A stretch of DNA of 64,000 nucleotides from Ceratothoa steindachneri. Taxonomy: Eukaryota > Arthropoda > Malacostraca > Isopoda > Cymothoidae. The DNA is taken from assembly GCA_963969495.1 (NCBI GenBank), contig OZ018333.1, forward strand, positions 13,935,420 to 13,999,419, in the 5' to 3' direction. The first letter of the stretch is position 1. Every line of letters starts with the position of its first letter. A program made the translations under genes and the position numbers. The notes under the pieces are model-generated. The model had not been told where the DNA came from. It saw only the letters and a program-made list of their open reading frames with translations, and did no database searches. Positions 1-11,590 of the stretch are shown here, one piece after another.

Positions 1-1675
1 ATCCATCCTGAAAACTTTCCAAAATTTCAAACGGACCCAATAAGGAGCCCAAAATTAAAATCTAATTTCACTCACCCGACCACTATCATTGCTTAGTTCC
101 CTGCCTCTATAGACTTAATAACACGATCATACTCCTTTCACATTATATACACCCCCATCACAACTCAGATGCAGTCCATCCATCGCATGCCTTTCTTTCT
201 TTCCCTAATACCTCTCCTTTACTTTTCCTTGCTGAAAGGTTCGACGCTTCTTTCAGGCACATTTGTTGTTTATCGTCTCCGCCAAGCCTTTTTGAGCAGA
301 GCAGAGACCATCATTTTAGAGACCTTAGCTCGGCCAACATCAGGAAGATGTGCCTGATGTACGTCCGGGCTAAGCTCATCTATCCCGCAGTAGTGACTCA
401 AGCGGCAAACAAAACCTCAATGAGAAAAAAGCAGCGAATACAGAACACTACATCCCTACAGATCAACAAGGTCAGAAGGCGGGACCAACACCGTCAGAGG
501 GAACTCCACACAAGGAAGAAACTGAACCCAATTAACATCTTGGCCCAGAAATTGGGAAGAAGGGTGCGGTTAACTCTTACAAATGATGTCATTCCGGAAT
601 TACAGGGAACAGGTGGCAGAATTGGCATTCCTGCACGACTGCGTGGGAATATCACACGTCGTAACCGATTCCCAAGCACCAAACACTGTACACAAGGAAA
701 CATTACATCAATGTACACATAACAGATACCCAACAAACATCACAATCGAAACGAAACAAACACAGAGTATCCATAAAACCAAACATGATAACAAAACAGG
801 TAAATAAATTGCCGAGCCAAAAGCTTTGAATGGTCAAAAATTTAACTGAAAATAAGTACAACTACAATTGAAACACGAACAATAAGAAGAACACGCCTGC
901 TACACGTAAATAAACCAATACATAATAGACACTACATACAACAAATAAGTAAATAAAAATTTCCAAAAGTAAAAAGACTGCGATGCCCTCCTACTAGGGC
1001 AACCCCCTTCCCCCCACTTTAAAAATTTTCACCTACTTTTATCTACTACTATCCAAATTTTTCTAAGAGTGAATATACCATCATCATTTTCACATTCCAT
1101 GGCTAAACCGTGTAAAGGAAACGAAAGCTATATAATAAAATGCCACTCTCTAAAGCAAGAAGACCCTTAGATGAAAGAGGACCAGCTGAGGGACCTTTGG
1201 TTTCTGAGGAACTCCCCCCCCCTTCCTCCCATCATGCGAAGTCCTGATAGATTTAATCACCCGAGAGACGAAATAAGACAAACAAAATGAAATAGGCGTC
1301 CTTGTTTATTGCCAGGCCGAAGATCTTTGATGACTCCGGATCCTTAGGGATTTTCACTATGGGGAAATTGTTTGCCCGGAGTTAACATAATTTCACGGAT
1401 GACAAAAGCCACAAGGGTCTATCAAAGGTCATCCGCATCTGTCAAAACCCACCCACAAAATGCATCCGTAGGATTGTGTCCGATCATACATCTACAATAT
1501 ACAATTCTAACCATACACAGGAATGGCCTGTATTTTAGACCATTTAGTGTAATTCAAGAGTTCGCACATACAACAAAAAGCAAACAATTTAAATACATTA
1601 TATAAACTAACCACCCTTTAATACACAGTTAACTGGCATAGTTAAAATATAAATTAATCTGTAAGCTTTGGTGTT

Positions 1676-2113
1676 GACAATCAGAGTGCTATCGAACTTG
1701 CTAATAACCCCATTAATCACCAAAGATCAAAACAGATTGATATTCGATACCATTTTATAAGGGATAAAGTGCACAAAGGAAATGTTAATCTATTCTATAT
1801 TTCATCTCAGGAGAATGTGGCTAATATATTCACAAAACCAGCATCTCAGAATAAATAAGAATTGTTTTAATACATAAGAGGATAATGTTAATCAATCTTT
1901 AAGGAAGAGGGGGTGTTAGAATAATTAAAGAGTTATTATATATAACAGTATTTTAATGTTTTCTTAATACAGGAAAGTAGCAGAGTAAATGAAATTATTT
2001 AGTCACCCAATATTGGCCATTTTCTTTGATTACTTATGAATCCCTCCCGAGTGGTAGATTTTGTAACCATTCTTGTAAACAACATCTCAATACAGTATTC
2101 AAAACGGAACATG
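1676..2113 (+). mobile_element. Copia pol 3' end, PPT and LTR start (copy 1)
   Basis: Codons 1676-1858 read as the C-terminal end of a Ty1/Copia RNase H. Visible motifs are DNQSAIELANNP, IDIRYHFIRDK and IFTKPA, the family hallmark just before the pol stop. A purine tract (1901-1913) follows and then TGTTAGAATAAT at 1914, the expected start of a 3' LTR. The LTR end is not resolved; I place it near 2113. Everything upstream of the RNase H end is missing. Copy 1 reads ANIFTKP where copy 2 keeps the usual ADIFTKP. Confidence 0.85.
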
Positions 2114-2982
2114 GGCTTTTATGTACTTAGCCTTAGTTAATCCTTAACTGATTATGTGCATCCTATGATATCAAACGGATATTTCCACTCCAACTTCACC
2201 ATGTACTGGGGAGATATGATTGAGCTTTTTAAAATCTGTTCTCGGGTATATAAGTTGGATTTTAGCAACTTATGTTATAGGACTAGGGGTCACCACTTAA
2301 AAATTAAAAAACAGGTGTGGATCACCTTTGATAGGCCCTTGTGGCTTTTGTCATCCGTGAAATTATGTTATGTTAAGTTGAAATATGACTTAAAAGAAGT
2401 TGTAAAGGTTGTTTAAAGGGAAAGATCGAAAATATTTGGAATATCTGTGGATCAGAGAATCTTTGGTTAATAATTATTTAAATAGTTTGGTTAACAGCTA
2501 CTTTAGCAATAAGGGATTTTATATCAAAACTAGCTGTTTCTTGGGGCATCTTTGTCCTAGAATATCTTTTTGAGATTCATAGGAGTTGCTTATCGTAAAT
2601 CAATTACATTTAATCGGGGAAAACAGTTTGACAACAAACTTGGTTCATTTATGACTCGGGAATGGAGCTATGATCGGCCGCGAAGGAATATGGGCCTTAT
2701 GGATCTCTGGCACACAGTACATTTTGGCTTGACTACGCGGAGCTTGACTTGATATTCTAATACATACCCAGATAAAGTATGTGTGTGTGTGTGAGAGAGA
2801 TAAGAGAGTGGTTATGGGGAGAAAAGTATGTGTGTGTTGATGTTCCCTCCTTTCCACTTCTCCTCTATCTCTTCCTCCTATCTCCAAGAATTAGCCACAT
2901 TTCTCTCCCTTTCTTATCATGTTCATTAATTCCTCCATTGTCCTTTCACTCTCCCTTTTGTCTGCAACTCCCACAGAGTTAT

Positions 2983-4108
2983 ACACAACTGTAACTACCA
3001 GGGCTGACCCTCCACTTGAGACCCTATCTTTGGAGCCTCCCCTCCGAACCCCCTTCATATTTAGTACTCTCATATTTTGTACTCGGTGACGCCGTTTTCA
3101 GCAACATAAAACAACTAAATACAAATCTCCCTTGGCCCAGGAGACTGGGAGGGGGGGGGGGGGGCTGGTTTACACTTCGTCCCTCTTGGCTCCGGTTGGG
3201 GTAGTGGGCGTGATTCGGCCTCGTTGCTATTGCCTTTTAAATTCACCAGTGGTCATTAGGTCTGTGTAAAAAATTGAGCCGATGGAGTACTGATACCCCC
3301 TATGGAAGTACTCTGATACCAACATAATGTGGAGTACTTGTGTGTCCTATACACAATAAGAAGGAAAAAATCAAGGGAAGAAGCTAAGGGCAGGAAAATG
3401 TTAACTGATTTGCAGTATTAAAGAGGAAAATAAGAATAGAAAACAGAGACTTTCTCTCCCAATGGTTGTGAAGAGATTAAATAGTACACAACTGTGACTA
3501 CCAGGGCTGACCCTCCTCTTGAGACCCTAGATGTTTTTAGCCTCCCCTCCGAACCCCTCTCCTATTTAGTACTCCGTTACAACGTTGACAGCAGCGTCAG
3601 CCGTCCCGACATTCCAGCTGCACAATAAAGAAGAGTTTAAAGAGGCGATTGTGGAAATCGCTCCACCCCCTTCCGGGCGGCCCCATAACAGGAAGAGCTG
3701 CTGCTCTATTAGTCGAAATTGTCGATTCCATTCGAAACGTCGATTGCGCCTCTTCAGAAATCCTCTTCCATTATCCTGTCCATTAGTTTCCTCCATTACC
3801 ATGTCCGTTAAGCACAGCTTATGAATACAAAGTTCCTGTTACAACGTTTTCATGCAACGTCCGACACTTTTATACAATTATGGCTTGCACATGGGGACTG
3901 GAGAGGGGGGGCCAAACGACCCTATTTGCTCCTTTGGGGGTTGTGTGCGGGATTCAGCTTCGTTGTTATTGCGTTTTAATTTAACCAGTGGACATTACGT
4001 CTGTTTAAAAATCGAATTCGGAGCACTGCCGACGACGGAGTACTGATATGCCCTATGGAAGTACTCTCAATATCAACACACGCCTAATGTGGAGTACTTG
4101 TGTTTCTC
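2983..4108. repeat. Interleaved degenerate repeats A-B-A-B (copy 1)
   Basis: Block A (2983-3105) recurs at 3486-3602, sharing the phrase actaccagggctgaccctcc and the ccctccgaaccccc stretch. Block B (3163-3343) recurs at 3900-4108, sharing ggagtactgat, tatggaagtactct and taatgtggagtacttgtg. The copies are clearly diverged, so this is an old local duplication inside the young 9.5-kb unit. The equivalent in copy 2 is about 12457-13580. No coding potential is seen. Confidence 0.75.
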
Positions 4109-5039
4109 TTTGTGGGTACACACCATCCGCATACCCCCCTGACTCGGAACGGGTGTTTCCGCTATGGTCACGAAGGTTTTATGATCGCTGGTTCGAGTCG
4201 CACACACACACACACAGTCTACCAACCGGATACTACACCATCACTCATCAACTTTCTTACAAATCCGCCCCCCCACAACTTGGGGACGGGGTATATATTA
4301 GACGGACAAGCCGCCTGATAATATTACTATCATTAATATTATTAAATATTATTATTATTATTGGCTGAATTAAGTTGATTTATGTTCTTGTGCGGGAATG
4401 AGCCAAATTACCGAACTTATTTATTTTGTTGTGGTTATTTAACCTGACTGATAAATTTGGTGGCAGGAAACTTTGGTTGCCTCTTAAGGTGATTGATTGC
4501 TCAGGTCGCCCGGGTCAGTCACACCCTCACTGCTACTCGGTGAAGTTAACCTTCAGCGCTTTTCTTCGATTCCTGGTTCAAGTGTTCTGCTTCACCTGTA
4601 AAAGTGTTAAAACGAAAGGAAATTTCCTAAGGGTTATACGTTCATGGTGCACTCACGGAACACGTAAATTTGAGAGACATTTTGGAACCCCGGGGAACGT
4701 TGGTGAAGGGACCGGACCCCCTTCCTCAAACCCGCGGGAACGCTGGTGAAGGGACCCTACCTCCTTGCTCAAACCCGCGGGACCGCCCTTCATCGCCGGT
4801 CCTTTGAAAAGCTGCTCCCGTAGGGTAATGTGCTTGGACAAACTTATTTTATATCATCAACTACCCACCATTATTTGGTTTGACACTACTGGTTGGTGAT
4901 ACCACACACCCTCCAATAGTATTCTTTTCCCACATCCTCTCTCTATATGTCCAATTCTGAATTTGCATCGATTTCCCTGACCCATATCCTTAAGGATAAA
5001 GGATATCCTAAGGATGTTCTTCTTTAGTACTGACCCCAA

Positions 5040-6360
5040 CCCTCTTTAGAAGCTCAACTAACTTCGATTTAATGAATCCTACGCTTCCTCTGTCATCCTA
5101 TGCCATCTCTTATCCTTCTTCTTATTTCTACTCTTTTATTTCCTTTATTATGTAAATTCTTTCTGTTTCTTTTCGAAGCCCACCTTGTTTTTCCCTTAGG
5201 ACTCCCACCTTCCTCTATCCACTGATGTATTGTTCAATTTCCACCACCTTTATCTACCAGGACTACCACGCTTTCCTTCTACTCCTTTGGGACTTTTCTT
5301 CCTCCCATACCTTTCTGAATACTGACATAATCCTTGCTCTCCCATATTCTTAATTTGTTCCCCATATATTTCATCCCATCTTACATCCTTTATCTTAATT
5401 TTTGTCTGCATTTTCTATATCTATCATGTAATTTTCCCCTTCCTTCATTTTCTTTCTATTCCTGAACACCATTTCGATATTTGCATTCATGTTCCCATGT
5501 AATATTTTTCCTTAATTTGATTCTCTCTTTTTAACACCATTCCTGCTCATTTTATTATTATATCTTGTCTCCCCCACTTCGTTCCTTGTTGCCTTGTCTT
5601 TTCCCTCTTCCTAGGGATAGGAGCTGTCTAGTTTTCTCTATGTCCCATTTTTATTTTCACTATCTCCCCGGCTATTCTTTTCTGTTCCTTGTATTCTCCC
5701 CACTTATCAGTCGAGTTCCCTTTGCTACACTTCATTATTCCATTTCTGTCTCCAATTCATCTGGATCTTGTATCCTTCCTTTGTTCTTTCACTTCGTCAT
5801 TCCACCATCCATTTAGTCTTCCTCCTCTCGCCTCTGGTATCTTCCTGAGGTTACATATCCTTGAGGCATCCCTTTATCTCTCCTTCTAATCCATCTATTG
5901 CTGTCTCTTTTGTGCATTGCATTTTCCCATCTCGCACTGCCATACAGTTATCTGAATCCCCTTTCCGAAATCGCACCTTCCACGCCTTTTCTCGCTTGGG
6001 TTTTCTCTCTTTATTGTGTTCTGTGAATCCCCAATCCTCCCCTTTTCCACCAGACTTCCCCGTTTCCTACTCCTCTGCTTCCTATAATATAATCAATCAC
6101 TATTTTGCCATGTATCTTTCTTTTCCTAGCTTCTTATAAAGAGGTCACACTACTTCACAAACTCCACGAGCATTCTTCCATTATTCTCTCCATGCCAAAT
6201 GTGTCTATTATAGTCTCATATTACAATTTATTTCTTTCTCTCTCCATTTCCCTCTGTATTTCCTTCAGTATCCTATATTTCTCTAATATAGATGGCCGTG
6301 CCTCGCCCTCAACTCCCAGCCATGGTCCTCCTATAGCAGGAAACAGTTCACCTAGGTGAT
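5040..6360. other. Pyrimidine-rich stretch without a recognisable gene
   Basis: The plus strand is strongly T/C-rich over about 1.3 kb, and the minus strand is correspondingly purine-rich. Open frames on either strand are short and low in complexity. The minus strand gives charged, Lys/Arg/Glu-rich translations broken by many stops, which could be a badly decayed coding remnant, but no family is recognisable. The same stretch is at about 14513-15834 in copy 2. Confidence 0.5.
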
Positions 6361-6919
6361 ATATGCACCTACATTTTAACGTGGAATCCGTACCCATGTG
6401 TTTTACTGTTGTTGTTTTTTAGCCCAATTTCATTGTGTTATTTGCTGTCCCCTGTTCTAATGTTTGGCCAGAGGAATAGATAGCGTTAAATGTATTAGAA
6501 AGAACTGTAAGGAAGAAGGCAAAGTGTTGCATGTTTCTTCTTGTATCTGTTTTTTTAATCTTAAATGTTCCTTTTCTTTAGTTAATCTTTTTTCGGTTTT
6601 ATTTTCCTCTTATTTCGGTTAATCAGGTTAATGTTTCAATGGCTCATGATTCGGTTAGTTTTGTCGTTTTTCGGTGTTTTTAATGTCTCATTCGGGTAAA
6701 GCATCTCCGATACAAAAATAATAAATTTCTACTCGGGCCCGAAAACCAAAATTTCGATACTTTCTTCAAAAGACTCAATTCATTATATAATTCAATCAAA
6801 TTTTAATTAGAAAGCGGAAATAATCTCACCCTAACCTTGCTAGCAATCCTCGTTCATCGTAACCTTCTACCTAATTCCCTCCAAAATTCTAGTTACCTCA
6901 ATCCTACACACACAAACGC

Positions 6920-7194
6920 CAGGTTGAATTTTGGTGTTATTGCCACAACGGACGAAAGAAAATTATATCTGAGGTTCAGATTGATGGTTATATGTTTCAT
7001 ACAGATAGGAAAGGAAGAGGGGTGGTTATTTATATTAATCTCCAGTGTAGCAAAACACTACAATCAAAACAGACGATAACACAGTCATTATGGCTAGATG
7101 TTAACGCGGGAAAGGATAAACTTGTCATAGGATTATTATATAGATGACCAAATGTTAGTAAGGAAGCTTCGTATCCTCTGTGGCAGGAGATAAG
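6920..7194 (+). pseudogene. CR1-like LINE endonuclease, first half (copy 1)
   Basis: The plus-strand translation matches the middle of an APE-type endonuclease of CR1-like LINEs. Visible are EVQIDGYMFHTDRKGRG followed by VVIYI, a strand ending in LVIGLLYR, and SYPLWQEIRR. One in-frame stop follows the YR. The frame is cut at about 7195, where unrelated LINE 3' sequence begins, and resumes at 8088. Confidence 0.75.
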
Positions 7195-8087
7195 AAGAAT
7201 AAGACATTTTGTTATGATCTTAATGGTAGCTGGCTAAAAGAACTTTCCGAGGAAAAAGACTTGGAAGTAATTATCTCTAGTGATGCTAAGGTTCACAAAC
7301 AATGTCTTGAGGCAAGGAACCGGGGTAATAATATGTTGGGTTGGAAGGAATCATCAGGAGGAATGTGAGCTATAAAAGCAGGGAAGTAATGTGTATAATT
7401 CCTATGTTAGGCAACACATGCAATATTGCGCTCAGGCTTGGGCCCCTTATCAAGTGCAGGATTTGGACATGGTTGATGGTATTCAACGAAGAGCTACCAA
7501 GCTTGTTCCAGGACTCAGTAGGAGGAGGTATGACGAAAGATTGAAGGAGTTACACATGTTTTCTGTTAGGCGTAGGTTTCTTAGGGGTGATATGTTCATA
7601 CCTATAAGATATTTAGATAATGTGAGCAGGATACTCTTTCGGATTCTTTTGAAAGGTCAGGTGTGAGGGTAACATGGGATCATGACAGGAAACTACTACA
7701 AAAGAGGTCTAGGCTAAATATTAGTAAAACCTTTTTTAGGCAGAGAGTGGTAGTTTTTTGGTATGATTTGCCTAGAGAGGTGGATAATAGTCATTCACTT
7801 GGGATTTTTAAAAATAGGATGGACAGATATGTGGATAGTTTGGGAATTATTTGACATGGACTGTTTGGTCTACATAGTTGGAACATTGTGATTTGTAAAT
7901 ATTGCTTAGCACATTGACATGGACTCTATAGTCTATAAATTGTGTAAATAATTGTAAATATTCACATCATCCTTTGAATGAAATAGTGCTGTAATTGTAA
8001 TGGGTTTATTGACTCATAAAGGTCCACCTAGACAGGCCCCAGTGGGTTTTAGTGGTCCTTCCTTCTCTTATGTTCCTAAGTAAATAT
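7195..8087 (+). mobile_element. 5'-truncated CR1-like LINE inserted in the endonuclease (copy 1)
   Basis: The segment encodes the C-terminal part of a CR1-like reverse transcriptase in broken frames: YDLNGSWLKELSEEKDL, then the RRATKLVPGLSRRRYDERLK block, then FFRQRVVVFWYDLP and an end near 7854. About 230 bp of 3' UTR follow, with the block ggccccagtgggttttagtgg. It is flanked on both sides by halves of one endonuclease, as expected of a 5'-truncated retrotransposed copy. No clear target-site duplication was seen. Confidence 0.7.
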
Positions 8088-8330
8088 GTGTGTATACTGG
8101 GTGGTTTTAATTCTAGAAATATAAACTGGAAAGCTCTTGTAGGTGATCCGGAGGTTTTTGAGAAGGTGCCGGATCATTTACTTAGACAGGATATAAACAA
8201 AGCCACTAGGGGCGATGCTATATTGGATTGAATTCTAACAAATAGGGAAGAAGGTATTAGCAATACAGTGATTGGGGGAAATTTGAGAAATAGCGACCAT
8301 TGCGAAAGTAGATTTAAGTTAAAATGGATC
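8088..8330 (+). pseudogene. CR1-like LINE endonuclease, second half (copy 1)
   Basis: Translation continues the interrupted endonuclease: VCILGGFNSRNINW (the GDFN-type metal-binding block, with D replaced by G), then NKATRGDAILD, a stop, ILTNREEGISNT and NLRNSDHCESRFKLKW, the terminal SDH motif. It picks up almost exactly where the 6920-7194 half stops. The region is absent from copy 2 because of the break at 17289. Confidence 0.75.
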
Positions 8331-9112
8331 GGGGTTAAAATGAGGATGAAATCAAGGACTTAGAAAAGATAATAATAGTCAGAGGATGTGCCTGGAGATG
8401 GTTGTTTTGGTAATAGCGAGTGAGGAAAGGTCAGGAAATGTGATGCCAATGAGGCGGAAGTTAACCCCCAGATAGAGAGGAATGGGGTAGATCAGGAACT
8501 AGCATAAGTACCAGGCGTCACCCGGGATAAAATGTCGTGTCTCAAATAAATAGGATTGGTGTGGAATGGGAAGCTCCGTGCCGTTAATTATGCTGAAGGC
8601 TTCGATTTTGACGCTATCAAAGTTTTCCTGCGGGTTGTTAATTGTGCTCCTTGAAATCTAGTTGTCGATTACTCCTTTCGCGTGTTGCGAAATGGGTTAT
8701 TTTGGCTTTACCGTCCTATTTATTAGCCTGTCTCTTTATTCTCGGGGATTTATTGAATTGTAGAGTGAGGGCCTCGTTGCTATTGCCATTCAGCGCAGAA
8801 GTATGTGTTGTTTTTTTTCCTCGGGTTTCTTTTCGGATGTAATCTTTTTTGTGCTGTAACATCTCTTGTTTACTTAATTTTGCATTATGAGACATTCCTC
8901 CTATCGTCGATGGATCTCTTTTCTTCCATGATGGGGGGGGGGGGAGGGGGCACTTGTCTATCTCCGCCTCGAAAGTCGGAGCTTGCCAAAATGGCTTCTA
9001 TTTAGCTCCCTTGTCAACTTGGTAGTTCAGACACGTCCTTTCCATGTTTTCACTCTATTTGTCTTCTTTCATTCTATTCAATTTAGTCTTGTTTTTATTT
9101 GACCGTTGTCAT
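8331..9112. other. No gene recognised
   Basis: This stretch follows the endonuclease remnant. It contains a G run near 8934-8950 and a short resemblance to repeat block B (gcctcgttgctattgcc near 8770). No open frame of interest and no RNA gene were seen. Confidence 0.5.
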
Positions 9113-9375
9113 CTTCTAATCGGGGTCTTTTAAAGAATCTTGGTCTTTTAAAGAATCTTGGTCTTTTAAAGAATCTTGGTCGTTTAATGAATCGGGGTCT
9201 TTTAATGAATCAGGGTTTTTCAATGAATCGGGGTCTGTTAATGAATCGGGGTCTGTTAATGAATCGGGGTCTGTTAATGAATCGGGGTCTGTTAATGAAT
9301 CGGGGTCTTTTAATGAATCGGGGTCTTTTAATGAATCGGGATCTGTTAATGAATCGGGGTCAGTCCATTTATCCT
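9113..9375. repeat. 18-bp minisatellite, about 14 units
   Basis: The unit ggggtctgttaatgaatc is repeated with variants (tcttttaaagaatcttgg early, cttttaatgaatc later). Because 18 is a multiple of three it gives a repetitive open frame (NRGLLM repeats), which I regard as a by-product. Variant units cluster at the 5' end, and the most uniform units sit in the middle. Confidence 0.9.
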
Positions 9376-11154
9376 GGGATTTAGGTATCGCTTCGTCATC
9401 CGCTTAAACCAGGGAGAAGATTATTTCCCCGGGGGGAAGGGGCTTAGTTCTTTTTATCACCCTACGGGGAAGACGCATCCATCCATCCTGAAAACTTTCC
9501 AAAATTTCAAACGGACCCAATAAGGAGCCCAAAATTAAAATCTAATTTCACTCACCCGACCACTATCATTGCTTAGTTCCCTGCCTCTATAGACTTAATA
9601 ACACGATCATACTCCTTTCACATTATATACACCCCCATCACAACTCAGATGCAGTCCATCCATCGCATGCCTTTCTTTCTTTCCCTAATACCTCTCCTTT
9701 ACTTTTCCTTGCTGAAAGGTTCGACGCTTCTTTCAGGCACATTTGTTGTTTATCGTCTCCGCCAAGCCTTTTTGAGCAGAGCAGAGACCATCATTTTAGA
9801 GACCTTAGCTCGGCCAACATCAGGAAGATGTGCCTGATGTACGTCCGGGCTAAGCTCATCTATCCCGCAGTAGTGACTCAAGCGGCAAACAAAACCTCAA
9901 TGAGAAAAAAGCAGCGAATACAGAACACTACATCCCTACTGATCAACAAGGTCAGAAGGCGGGACCAACACCGTCAGAGGAAACTCCACACAAGGAAGAA
10001 ACTGAACCCAATTAACATCTTGGCCCAGAAATTGGGAAGAAGGGTGCGGTTAACTCTTACAAATGATGTCATTCCGGAATTACAGGGAACAGGTGGCAGA
10101 ATTGGCATTCCTGCACGACTGCGTGGGAATATCACACGTCGTAACCGATTCCCAAGCACCAAACACTGTACACAAGGAAACATTACATCAATGTACACAT
10201 AACAGATACCCAACAAACATCACAATCGAAACGAAACAAACACAGAGTATCCATAAAACCAAACATGATAACAAAACAGGTAAATAAATTGCCGAGCCAA
10301 AAGCTTTGAATGGTCAAAAATTTAACTGAAAATAAGTACAACTACAATTGAAACACGAACAATAAGAAGAACACGCCTGCTACACGTAAATAAACCAATA
10401 CATAATAGACACTACATACAACAAATAAGTAAATAAAAATTTCCAAAAGTAAAAAGACTGCGATGCCCTCCTACTAGGGCAACCCCCTTCCCCCCACTTT
10501 AAAAATTTTCACCTACTTTTATCTACTACTATCCAAATTTTTCTAAGAGTGAATATACCATCATCATTTTCACATTCCATGGCTAAACCGTGTAAAGGAA
10601 ACGAAAGCTATATAATAAAATGCCACTCTCTAAAGCAAGAAGACCCTTAGATGAAAGAGGACCAGCTGAGGGACCTTTGGTTTCTGAGGAACTCCCCCCC
10701 CTTCCTCCCATCATGCGAAGTCCTGATAGATTTAATCACCCGAGAGACGAAATAAGACAAACAAAATGAAATAGGCGTCCTTGTTTATTGCCAGGCCGAA
10801 GATCTTTGATGACTCCGGATCCTTAAGGATTTTCACTATGGGGAAATTGTTTGCCCGGAGTTAACATAATTTCACGGATGACAAAAGCCACAAGGGTCTA
10901 TCAAAGGTCATCCGCATCTGTCAAAACCCACCCACAAAATGCATCCGTAGGATTGTGTCCGATCATACATCTACAATATACAATTCTAACCATACACAGG
11001 AATGGCCTGTATTTTAGACCATTTAGTGTAATTCAAGAGTTCGCACATACAACAAAAAGCAAACAATTTAAATACATTATATAAACTAACCACCCTTTAA
11101 TACACAGTTAACTGGCATAGTTAAAATATAAATTAATCTGTAAGCTTTGGTGTT

Positions 11155-11590
11155 GACAATCAGAGTGCTATCGAACTTGCTAATAACCCCATTAATCACC
11201 AAAGATCAAAACAGATTGATATTCGATACCATTTTATAAGGGATAAAGTGCACAAAGGAAATGTTAATCTATTCTATATTTCATCTCAGGAGAATGTGGC
11301 TGATATATTCACAAAACCAGCATCTCAGAATAAATAAGAATTGTTTTAATACATAAGAGGATAATGTTAATCAATCTTTAAGGAAGAGGGGGTGTTAGAA
11401 TAATTAAAGAGTTATTATATATAACAGTATTTTAATGTTTTCTTAATACAGGAAAGTAGCAGAGTAAATGAAATTATTTAGTCACCCAATATTGGCCATT
11501 TTCTTTGATTACTTATGAATCCCTCCCGAGTGGTAGATTTTGTAACCATTCTTGTAAACAACATCTCAATACAGTATTCAAAATGGAACA
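11155..11590 (+). mobile_element. Copia pol 3' end, PPT and LTR start (copy 2)
   Basis: This is the duplicate of the Copia remnant in copy 1. The RNase H C-terminus runs 11155-11337, then a purine tract and the LTR start TGTTAGAA at 11393. It retains the Asp of the ADIFTKP hallmark that copy 1 has lost, so copy 2 is closer to the ancestral state at this codon. It is a truncated, inactive fragment. Confidence 0.85.

Larger units (their letters stand above)
1..9480. repeat. Tandem segmental duplication, copy 1 (about 9.48 kb unit)
   Basis: Bases 1 onward recur almost unchanged from 9481 onward, in the same orientation. The offset drifts from 9480 to about 9468 through small indels, for example a shorter C run near 1210, a 5-bp loss near 2130 and a G-run change near 3150. 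Only scattered substitutions separate the copies, so the duplication is recent. The window starts inside the unit, so further copies may lie upstream. The unit contains a Copia remnant, repeat blocks, a pyrimidine-rich stretch, CR1-like LINE pieces and an 18-bp minisatellite. Confidence 0.95.

Noticed and set aside
169..807. Overlapping 60-124-codon frames in the first kilobase, repeated at 9649-10287
   Set aside because: Their duplication is explained by the tandem repeat; no frame resembles a known protein and both strands are equally open.
4189..4202. B-box-like ggttcgagtcgc, possible tRNA or tRNA-derived SINE
   Set aside because: No matching A box or cloverleaf could be drawn, and the following CA repeat breaks the expected 3' end.
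5565..6359. Series of 60-90-codon plus-strand frames, Ser/Phe/Leu-rich
   Set aside because: They arise from the pyrimidine-rich composition and differ between the two tandem copies by frameshifting indels.
9106..9384. 92-codon frame with NRGLLM repeats
   Set aside because: The 18-bp minisatellite keeps any frame open; no start context and no relatives.
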